A DNA stretch of 8,847 bases from JBFLYE01 sp040756715 [NCBI: bacterium] (GTDB lineage: Bacteria; UBA9089; UBA9088), in NCBI GenBank assembly GCA_040756715.1, contig JBFLYE010000012.1, positions 1 to 8,847 of the forward strand. Direction: 5' to 3'. Below, piece by piece: positions 1 through 5,049 of the stretch. The translations under genes and the position numbers were made by a program. Below the pieces are notes generated by a model that was given only the letters and a program-made list of their open reading frames with translations, did no database searches and was not told the origin of the DNA. Each line of letters starts with the position of its first letter. Within the stretch, counting starts at the first letter, position 1.

Positions 1-119
1 ATAATTTTATAAAGTTTTCCTTAAGATTATCTAAACACATACATTTTGTAAAGCGTTATGGAATTAACTATAAGACTAACATCATAGTTGAAAACTCAAA
101 AGCAAGGCGGATAACTCAG

Positions 120-338
120 ATGCCAAATCAAAAGGTAATATTCAAAATTAACCAAAGAACCTGTGGAGAAATTGAAATGAGGAATGACAGCGAAGTTCAT
201 TATAGGGAGATTAAGTTCTGGCTGAGTAAAATACATATTGTTAATCTGCTTTTTGAAAAGATAGTGCCTATCAAGCAACATAGCAACAAAATATTGGTTT
301 ATGGTAAAGCTATAAAAAAATTTGGCAGGTGGAGTTAA
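120..338 (+). CDS. Doubtful small hypothetical protein (72 aa)
   Basis: A 72-codon frame starts with ATG, preceded by AAGGCGG (104-110) at a 9-base distance, which is a near-match to a Shine-Dalgarno sequence. The product is basic and has no signal peptide or membrane segment. Residues 27-35 read VHYREIKFW, which faintly resembles the YREIKxxW region near the start of some ASCH-domain proteins. The frame is shorter than that domain normally is, so if the resemblance is real this would be a truncated copy. A 62-codon frame on the opposite strand overlaps it, and neither has strong coding character. It stands alone, 83 bases before the next gene. It could equally be noncoding sequence. Confidence 0.3.
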   Translation: MPNQKVIFKINQRTCGEIEMRNDSEVHYREIKFWLSKIHIVNLLFEKIVPIKQHSNKILVYGKAIKKFGRWS

Positions 339-348
339 AAGGGAAAGA

Positions 349-390
349 GAATTTTACATAGAATTTTACATTTTGAATTACATTTTGCAT
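349..390. repeat. A/T-rich intergenic repeat, left copy
   Basis: GAATTTTACAT occurs at 349-359 and again at 361-371, followed by the shorter variant GAATTACATTTT at 375-386 and then GCAT. On the minus strand this reads as units of ATGCAAAATGTAA and GTAAAATTC. The same words occur on the plus strand in the gap at 1406-1449, so the two copies lie in opposite orientations on either side of the activase and winged-helix genes. The region is noncoding. It resembles low-complexity intergenic repeats I associate with uncultivated bacterial genomes; its function is unknown. Confidence 0.6.
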
Positions 391-421
391 ACGAAGTATC
401 GCGAAGCCTTTTTGAATTTTT

Positions 422-1114
422 ATGATGAAAATAGCAGGCTTTCAGGGTGTCTCTTTGATAGATTATCCAGATAAGGTATCATCTGTAATATTTACCTCTG
501 GGTGTAATATGAGGTGTCCATTCTGTCAAAATAAAGACCTTGTCCTCTCTAATAATGGATTTTTAAATGAAGATGATATTTTGAAGGCCATCATTGAAAG
601 AAAGGGATTTATTGATGGTGTTGTGATTACAGGTGGTGAGCCAACCATACAGGATGGGCTTCTTGATTTTTGTAAAAGGCTTAAAAGTAATTCCCTTCTT
701 GTTAAGCTTGATACAAATGGGTATCTTCCAGATGTCTTAAGAGGTCTTATAGAAAATAAGGCAATTGACTATATTGCCTTAGATATTAAATCTACATTCT
801 CTTCCTACAATAATGCTTGCGGAATTGATGTGGATATAAGTAAAATTAAAGAATCATTGGAAATTTTAAAAAATTCAAATATAGATTATGAAATCAGGAC
901 AACAGGGGTTCCCTCCCTGATTGATGAAGAGGTGATAAGAGAGATTGCTTCCTATATCCCTTGGACAAAGAGGTATGTCCTTCAGCAATATAGGAATAAG
1001 AAGACATTGAATAGGGATTTTGAAAAGATTCTTCCCTATTCTGGTGAGGTGCTTCTTTCCTTTAAATCCATAGCTGAAAAATCTATTAAAGAGGTATTGA
1101 TAAGAGGCATATGA
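422..1114 (+). CDS. nrdG: NrdG2-type radical SAM activating protein
   Basis: This is a 230-residue radical SAM protein of the kind annotated as anaerobic ribonucleoside-triphosphate reductase activating protein, the NrdG2 subtype. Such enzymes use a 4Fe-4S cluster and S-adenosylmethionine to install a glycyl radical on a partner enzyme in the cytoplasm. The cluster motif CNMRCPFC is at residues 28-35 (Cys28, Cys32, Cys35), and the SAM-binding GGEP is at 71-74. The opening GFQGVSLIDYPDK and the late YVLQQYR region are typical of the subtype, and the length is normal. Two ATGs are adjacent (422 and 425); neither has a visible Shine-Dalgarno sequence. The last four bases overlap the next gene, implying co-transcription. 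No nrdD or other glycyl-radical enzyme is in the window, so the true partner is unknown. The family call is firm; the substrate is inferred from the family name only. Confidence 0.9.
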   Translation: MMKIAGFQGVSLIDYPDKVSSVIFTSGCNMRCPFCQNKDLVLSNNGFLNEDDILKAIIERKGFIDGVVITGGEPTIQDGLLDFCKRLKSNSLLVKLDTNGYLPDVLRGLIENKAIDYIALDIKSTFSSYNNACGIDVDISKIKESLEILKNSNIDYEIRTTGVPSLIDEEVIREIASYIPWTKRYVLQQYRNKKTLNRDFEKILPYSGEVLLSFKSIAEKSIKEVLIRGI

Positions 1115-1404
1115 ACACAATTGATGAGATAATTAGGGAATTTGAGAGTGCTTTAATAAGGATTGAGATTTTAATATTCTTTTCAAAGAATCCCTATACG
1201 ATGGATACAATAAGCAAGTTTTCTACCTGGATAAAAAAGTCACCCTCTGATATAGCAAAGGAATTTGAGTTCTTTGTAGAAAATGGCATTATCGAGAAGA
1301 TGGGAGAGGGTGAGAATGCTATATATTCCTATACATCAGACCTTGATATTACAAGCAAAATTGAAGAATTCATAAAAACACTTGGAAAAAGAAGGGTGAT
1401 TTAA
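1111..1404 (+). CDS. Small winged-helix-like hypothetical protein
   Basis: This 97-residue protein starts at an ATG that overlaps the stop of the radical SAM activase (ATGA), with AAGAGG a few bases upstream, so it is very likely translationally coupled. I do not recognise a named family. The layout fits a single winged helix-turn-helix: a helix around residues 16-25, a second at 32-39, a probable recognition helix at 43-57 (KSPSDIAKEFEFFVENG), then GIIEKMGEGENAIYSYT (59-75), which looks like a beta wing. A short acidic then basic tail follows and ends LGKRRVI. There are no cysteines, so it is not itself an Fe-S protein, and there is no signal peptide or membrane segment. It may regulate the neighbouring radical SAM genes, or be a small accessory subunit with a winged-helix fold. 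A 14-base palindrome just downstream (1422-1435) is a conceivable operator. Confidence 0.8.
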   Translation: MNTIDEIIREFESALIRIEILIFFSKNPYTMDTISKFSTWIKKSPSDIAKEFEFFVENGIIEKMGEGENAIYSYTSDLDITSKIEEFIKTLGKRRVI

Positions 1405-1405
1405 A

Positions 1406-1449
1406 AAATCAAAATGCAAAACTTAAAAATTTAAGGTAAAATTACAATT
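1406..1449. repeat. A/T-rich intergenic repeat, right copy
   Basis: The 45-base gap between the winged-helix gene and amrS is almost entirely A/T-rich repeat-like sequence containing ATGCAAAA and GTAAAATT words. These match the reverse complement of the repeat at 349-390. It leaves little room for an ordinary promoter plus leader. Confidence 0.5.
1422..1435. promoter_or_regulatory. 14-bp palindrome, possible operator upstream of amrS
   Basis: CTTAAAAATTTAAG has perfect 6-base arms (1422-1427 and 1430-1435) around two bases. It sits 14 bases before the amrS start, directly downstream of the winged-helix gene. A hexamer TAAAAT follows at 1437-1442 and could serve as a -10 element with initiation close to the amrS ATG. 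In A/T-rich DNA such palindromes arise by chance, so the regulatory reading is speculative. Confidence 0.25.
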
Positions 1450-2622
1450 ATGACAAGGAGGGATTTTCTTAAAAAAGCTGGTATTGGAATTGCAAGCTGT
1501 GGGATAACTGGGGGTATTTTAGCCCTGCAAGACGAGGATGAAGAAGAAAAGGGGCTTGAGGCTGTTCCCACAAAGGAAAAAAATATTGAGCTTTGGAAAT
1601 GGGCAAAGGAGGGCTATTATTACACAAAGCTAAAGAATGGAAAGATAAGGTGTAAAAAATGCCCACATCGCTGTTTATTAAAGAAGAATTACAGGGGTGC
1701 TTGTAAGACAAATGTAAATAAGGATGGTGTTTTATATTCAAAATCTTACGGAAACCCCTGTGTTATAAATATAGACCCCATTGAGAAAAAGCCATTTTTC
1801 CACTTCCTTCCAGGAACAAAGGCATTTTCCATTTCCACCGCAGGGTGTAATTTGAGATGTCATTATTGCCAGAATTGGGATATCTCACAGAAAAAGCCAG
1901 AGGAGACAAGGAATTACGACCTCCTTCCCGAAAAGCTTATAAGCCTTGTCTGTGAATGGAGGAATAAGGATTCAGGTGTCCAATCCCTTGCTTATACCTA
2001 TGGTGAGCCTGCCGCATTCTATGAATATATGATCGATTCAAGTGTATTGGCAAAAGAAAAGGGAATTAAAAATATTGTGATTACCGCTGGCTATCTTGAT
2101 AGAACCCCATTGAAACGGCTTTGTAAAGAGGTGGATGCCATAAAGATTGACCTTAAGGGATTTGATGAGGATTTTTACAAAGATATCTGCTCTGCTGAGT
2201 TGGATTATGTTAAGGAGGCCTGTGAGATAGTGGCAGAATCTGGTGTTTGGTTTGAGATTGTTAATCTTGTTGTTCCAACCCTAAATGATGATATGGGAAA
2301 AATTAAGGCAATATGTAAATGGGTATATAGCCTTTCACCTGACATCCCCCTTCATTTTTCAAGGTTTCATCCACAATATAAGCTCTTAAACCTTCCTCCC
2401 ACGCCCTTTGAAACCCTATTTTCTGCCTATAAAATAGCAAAGGATTGTGGGATAAACCATCCCTATATTGGGAATATCCCAGACGGAGAATGGAACAATA
2501 CATATTGCCCAGGATGCAAAAAAATGCTTATTGAAAGAGCAGGTTATAGCGTTCTTAAAAATCTAATAAAGGATGGAATGTGTCCTGGTTGCAAAAGAAA
2601 GATTTCTGGATTCTGGGGCTAA
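1450..2622 (+). CDS. amrS: AmmeMemoRadiSam-type radical SAM protein with Tat signal (AmrS-like)
   Basis: A 390-residue radical SAM protein resembling AmrS, the enzyme of the AmmeMemoRadiSam system, which is normally encoded with Memo and AMMECR1 homologues; its reaction is not settled to my knowledge. The N terminus is a twin-arginine export signal: TRRDFLK at residues 2-8, then a hydrophobic stretch at 10-26. IASC at 14-17 would also pass as a lipobox. The mature part has the family's cysteine set: Cys68, Cys71, Cys75 and Cys85; the cluster motif CNLRCHYC at 133-140; YGEP at 184-187; and a C-terminal pair of CPGC motifs (353-356 and 378-381) before the SGFWG end. Length is slightly above a usual AmrS because of the leader. 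No good Shine-Dalgarno sequence lies at the right distance; AAGG (1433-1436) is 13 bases away. Its stop interlocks with that of the convergent prenyl synthase. Memo and AMMECR1 are absent from the window. Confidence 0.88.
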   Translation: MTRRDFLKKAGIGIASCGITGGILALQDEDEEEKGLEAVPTKEKNIELWKWAKEGYYYTKLKNGKIRCKKCPHRCLLKKNYRGACKTNVNKDGVLYSKSYGNPCVINIDPIEKKPFFHFLPGTKAFSISTAGCNLRCHYCQNWDISQKKPEETRNYDLLPEKLISLVCEWRNKDSGVQSLAYTYGEPAAFYEYMIDSSVLAKEKGIKNIVITAGYLDRTPLKRLCKEVDAIKIDLKGFDEDFYKDICSAELDYVKEACEIVAESGVWFEIVNLVVPTLNDDMGKIKAICKWVYSLSPDIPLHFSRFHPQYKLLNLPPTPFETLFSAYKIAKDCGINHPYIGNIPDGEWNNTYCPGCKKMLIERAGYSVLKNLIKDGMCPGCKRKISGFWG

Positions 2623-3368
2623 TTTTTAAAATAAGAGAGAAGCTTTATCAAAGGATTATCCTTTTTAAATATAGAAAGGGAAATTTTTGCTTTATCCAAA
2701 AGCCCTGGCATCCTTTCTTCATAATCTTTTAAGATTATCCTCTTGTCAACCCTGTCATCCTTTAATTGAAACAAAAGACCAAAGTTTAATCCAAATTCCC
2801 TCAAAGCTTCAATTTGTTCTTTGCTTCCCTTTCCAATCATTCCTCCCGAAACACAGGATGCCATAAATAGCTTTGCCGTCTTATTAAGGTTAATATTATC
2901 TTGGTTTTGCGATTTTAAAACATCTTCTGATTGCCCCAATACCATTCCATCCATACCAATTGCCTTTGCAATTTCCTTTGAAATTAAAGGATAGTCAGAA
3001 AGAATTTCAAACGCCAATGTAAGCAAGCCATCTCCTGCAAGGATTGCTAAAGGAATCCCATATTTTTTATAGACAGATGGCTTTCCCCTCCTTTCTTCAT
3101 CTAAATCCATAATGTCATCGTGAATAAGGGAATATGTATGAATAAGCTCAATGGCTACACAAACATCCAATGCTTTTATAAAATCTCCAGAAACAACCTC
3201 AGAGGAAAGAAGGCAAAGAATGGGTCTTATCCGCTTGCCACCAGGGAATAGGGAATATTCAATTGCATCTTTAAGCAAAGAAGGGGGTTTTAGAGAGATA
3301 ATAGAACCTATTCTCTCATCAATTAAGGCTCTCTTCTTTTCCAACCAATCTTTCCCCTTCTGTTTCAC
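2619..3368 (-). CDS. Short polyprenyl diphosphate synthase (IspA/GGPPS-like)
   Basis: Head-to-tail isoprenyl diphosphate synthase, which condenses isopentenyl diphosphate with allylic diphosphates in the cytoplasm. With the GTG start the protein has 249 residues. Visible motifs are GGKRIRP (43-49), the first aspartate-rich motif DDIMD (84-88) followed by RRGKP (93-97), GQ at 145-146, KT at 163-164, and the second motif FQLKDDRVD (200-208). Spacing between DD and RRG is the shorter, GGPPS-like form without the two-residue insertion of E. coli IspA, and Tyr79 five residues before the first motif suggests a C15-C20 product (inference). The protein is clearly shorter than the usual ~290-300 residues: the GKxxGxDxxxGKxT-type segment that normally follows the second motif is missing. 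GTG at 3368 overlaps xseB by 50 bases. TTG at 3344, with AAGGGG nine bases upstream, is a reasonable alternative start. Adjacency to xseB is typical of ispA. Confidence 0.88.
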   Translation of the reverse strand: MKQKGKDWLEKKRALIDERIGSIISLKPPSLLKDAIEYSLFPGGKRIRPILCLLSSEVVSGDFIKALDVCVAIELIHTYSLIHDDIMDLDEERRGKPSVYKKYGIPLAILAGDGLLTLAFEILSDYPLISKEIAKAIGMDGMVLGQSEDVLKSQNQDNINLNKTAKLFMASCVSGGMIGKGSKEQIEALREFGLNFGLLFQLKDDRVDKRIILKDYEERMPGLLDKAKISLSIFKKDNPLIKLLSYFKN

Positions 3369-3534
3369 TGATTATCTTTATCTTTCTCTCTGCACTCAAA
3401 AGCTTTTCTTGACAGAGCTTTTTTAAAGCAATTCCTTCCTCAAAAAGGGCTATGGATTCATCCAAACCAATCTCTTGCTTTTCTAAGATTTGAACAATCT
3501 CCTCCAGCCTTTTTAGTGCATCCTCAAATTTCAT
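3319..3534 (-). CDS. xseB: Exodeoxyribonuclease VII small subunit
   Basis: XseB is the small subunit of exonuclease VII, which degrades single-stranded DNA to oligonucleotides; several small subunits bind one XseA. From the ATG at 3534 the protein has 71 residues, normal for the family. The pattern FEDALKRLEEIVQILEK (3-19), then LDESIALFEEGIALKKLCQEKL (24-45, two helices of a coiled hairpin), matches XseB closely. I chose ATG 3534 because AAGGA (3540-3544) lies five bases upstream and the start falls one base after the pcm stop. A TTG at 3561 would extend it inside pcm without a ribosome site. The 3' end overlaps the prenyl synthase. The large subunit gene xseA is not in the window, so it must be elsewhere for the enzyme to work. 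Confidence 0.92.
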   Translation of the reverse strand: MKFEDALKRLEEIVQILEKQEIGLDESIALFEEGIALKKLCQEKLLSAERKIKIISETEGERLVGKEESLN

Positions 3535-3535
3535 A

Positions 3536-4186
3536 TCATTCCTTAAATCCATATTTTCCAATCAGAGGGACAAATACACACCCTCCCCTATCTTTTTCCT
3601 TTATCATCCCCTTTTCCTTTGTTATCACAACAAGCCTCTGGGTATACCTTTCTCCCATTGGGATAACCATAATTCCGTTATCCTTAAGTTGGTCTATAAG
3701 GGGCTTTGGGACATCTGGAGATGCGGCGGTTATGATTATCCTGTCATAAGGTGCATATTCTGGAAGCCCTAATGTTCCATTGCCAACTATAAGATGGACA
3801 TTTTTAATCCCAAGTTTCTCCAATCTCTTTCTTGCCCTCTCTCCTAATTCAGAAATCCTTTCAATTGTCCAAACCTCAGCTGCCAAATAGCTTAATATTG
3901 CAGACTGATAGCCAGAGCCTGTTCCTATCTCAAGAACAACCTCGTCCCCCTTTAATTCAAGAAGGGATGTCATCAAAGCAACAATGTATGGCTGGGAGAT
4001 TGTTTGGCCATAGCCTATAGGAAGGGGAAAATCTTTATATGCATCCTCTCTTTCTCTTTCTTCAACAAATACATCCCTCGGAATATCTAGCATTGCAGAT
4101 AAAACCCTCTTATCCCTAATTCCCCTTCCCTCTATCTGCTCCTTAACCATCACCTTTCTTCTTTCCTTATAAATATCTTCTTCCAT
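3536..4186 (-). CDS. pcm: Protein-L-isoaspartate O-methyltransferase
   Basis: Pcm transfers a methyl group from S-adenosylmethionine to the carboxyl of L-isoaspartyl residues, starting repair of age-damaged proteins in the cytosol. The 216-residue product shows the family signatures: IPRDVFV (35-41), GQTISQPYIVA (60-70), motif I VLEIGTGSGYQSA (84-96) for SAM binding, the acidic ribose-binding strand WTIER (106-110), and IIITAASPDVPKPLIDQL (150-167), ending in the usual FVPLIG. All look intact. The ATG at 4186 overlaps the upstream transferase gene by 20 bases and has no Shine-Dalgarno sequence. ATG 4150 (residue 13, MVKEQIEGRG) follows AGAAAGG closely and would leave a 16-base gap, so it may be the true start. 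Its stop is separated from the xseB ATG by a single base. Placement in an envelope/isoprenoid operon is probably convenience rather than a shared pathway. Confidence 0.95.
   Translation of the reverse strand: MEEDIYKERRKVMVKEQIEGRGIRDKRVLSAMLDIPRDVFVEEREREDAYKDFPLPIGYGQTISQPYIVALMTSLLELKGDEVVLEIGTGSGYQSAILSYLAAEVWTIERISELGERARKRLEKLGIKNVHLIVGNGTLGLPEYAPYDRIIITAASPDVPKPLIDQLKDNGIMVIPMGERYTQRLVVITKEKGMIKEKDRGGCVFVPLIGKYGFKE
3540..3544 (-). promoter_or_regulatory. Ribosome binding site deciding the xseB start
   Basis: Read on the minus strand this is AAGGA, five bases before the ATG at 3534. It lies inside the last codons of pcm, so xseB translation is probably coupled to pcm. It favours the 71-residue product over the TTG-initiated longer form. 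Confidence 0.65.
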
Positions 4187-5039
4187 AAATAATTAACAAA
4201 ACAGAGATTATCCAAAGGAACAAATTGACCATTAAAGGCTTATCCTGAGTTATATCTATCTCAGGGCTTCCACCCCTCCCTTTTTGGTGGACAAGATATA
4301 AATATCTAAATACCCCATATAAAACAAAGGGTATGGTTAAGGGAAAGTATTCTCCAAATTTATCCCTTACTTGAAAGGCATATAAAGAATAGGCAATAAT
4401 AGCTGCACCTGTTATGGCTGAGATCATCTCATCAATAAAGGAAAGGCTATACTCAGAGAGGATTTCGCGATGCAATGATGCATCGCTCTCTAAAAGGACA
4501 AGCTCGTGCCTCCTTTTGCTTAATATAAGGAATAAAGCTATAAGCATTGTGCAGATAAGAAGCCATAAAGAGATAGAAACACCAATAGCAAAAGCACCTG
4601 CAATAACCCTTATTACAAACCCGAATGAAAGAGAAAGGATGTCAATAATGACAATATTTTTAAGAAAAAAAGAATAGAGCAAAGAAAGAAGGAGATAAGA
4701 AACAAGGCAAAGGGAAAAATTATAATTTATAAAAAATGAAGAAGAAATAGAGGCAATAATAAATAAAAAGACAAAAATTATACACTCCCTTTTTTTTAGA
4801 ACGCCGGATACAATAGGCCTCTTTGACTTCAATGGATGTAGGGCATCTTTTTTTTGGTCAATTATATCATTGATGAGATAGCCAGAGCCTGCAATAAGAC
4901 AAAATAGGACAAATCCCAAAGAAACCTTAAGTAAAGAGGCTGGATCATTTAGCCTTTCTCCAAAAACCAGAGCAGCAAACACAAAGAGGTTTTTTACCCA
5001 TTGCTTCGGCCTCATACTAATTATTAAAGAATACATCAT
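4167..5039 (-). CDS. UbiA-family transferase, decaprenyl-phosphate phosphoribosyltransferase-like
   Basis: Integral membrane UbiA-superfamily protein of 290 residues, closest in motif pattern to 5-phosphoribosyl-1-diphosphate:polyprenyl-phosphate phosphoribosyltransferases (the actinobacterial DPPR synthase is the studied example). Such enzymes attach phosphoribose from PRPP to a polyprenyl phosphate, a step toward lipid-linked ribose or arabinose donors. The N terminus has RPKQWVKN (10-17). The first acidic motif is NDIID with a further Asp (57-65), followed by HPLKSKRPIVSG (68-79). KRRHEL (175-180) is typical of the subgroup, and DKPLM (266-270) lies before the last helix. About eight to nine hydrophobic helices are visible. 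I chose ATG 5039 over an upstream TTG (5090) inside lpxA because TTAGGA lies just before it; ATG 5036 has better spacing. The donor substrate is inferred from the family and is not proven. Confidence 0.85.
   Translation of the reverse strand: MMYSLIISMRPKQWVKNLFVFAALVFGERLNDPASLLKVSLGFVLFCLIAGSGYLINDIIDQKKDALHPLKSKRPIVSGVLKKRECIIFVFLFIIASISSSFFINYNFSLCLVSYLLLSLLYSFFLKNIVIIDILSLSFGFVIRVIAGAFAIGVSISLWLLICTMLIALFLILSKRRHELVLLESDASLHREILSEYSLSFIDEMISAITGAAIIAYSLYAFQVRDKFGEYFPLTIPFVLYGVFRYLYLVHQKGRGGSPEIDITQDKPLMVNLFLWIISVLLIIYGRRYL
4467..4486. repeat. Perfect GC-rich hairpin inside the UbiA-family gene
   Basis: GCGATGCA (4467-4474) and TGCATCGC (4479-4486) form an 8-base perfect stem around a 4-base loop, within codons for residues near SDASLH of the transferase. 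It is more GC-rich than the surrounding gene. The protein around it still follows the family pattern, so it does not look like an inserted element. Confidence 0.6.
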
Positions 5040-5042
5040 AAA

Positions 5043-5048
5043 TCCTAA
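5043..5048 (-). promoter_or_regulatory. Ribosome binding site for the UbiA-family gene
   Basis: TTAGGA on the minus strand lies three bases before ATG 5039 and six before ATG 5036. It falls in the 10-base gap after the lpxA stop. It argues against the TTG start within lpxA and slightly prefers the second ATG. Confidence 0.55.
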
Positions 5049-5049
5049 A

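Larger units (their letters stand above)
1..421. other. Left-edge region without a confident gene
   Basis: This stretch lies before the first convincing gene. It holds a 6-bp inverted repeat (AACTAT at 66-71 and ATAGTT at 84-89), a doubtful small frame at 120-338, and an A/T-rich repeat at 349-390. Just before the activase gene there is a short patch with CG dinucleotides (391-407) that stands out from the surrounding A/T-rich sequence. I see no tRNA, no clear promoter and no strong terminator. Any promoter for the rightward genes should lie in its last hundred bases, but I cannot point to a convincing -35/-10 pair. Confidence 0.6.

Noticed and set aside
96-281. A 61-codon frame on the minus strand
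   Set aside because: It overlaps the plus-strand frame at 120-338, has no ribosome site, and its translation has no recognisable pattern.
390-400. ACGAAGTAT resembles half of a lox-type recombination arm
   Set aside because: Only a short core matches, there is no spacer and no second full arm, and no recombinase gene is nearby.
1454-1460. A perfect AAGGAGG sequence at the start of amrS
   Set aside because: It is simply the ACA AGG AGG codons for the twin arginines; no in-frame start codon lies at the right distance downstream.
2623-2700. Intrinsic terminator between the convergent groups
   Set aside because: The coding regions overlap by four bases and I see no GC-rich stem with a T-run on either strand here.
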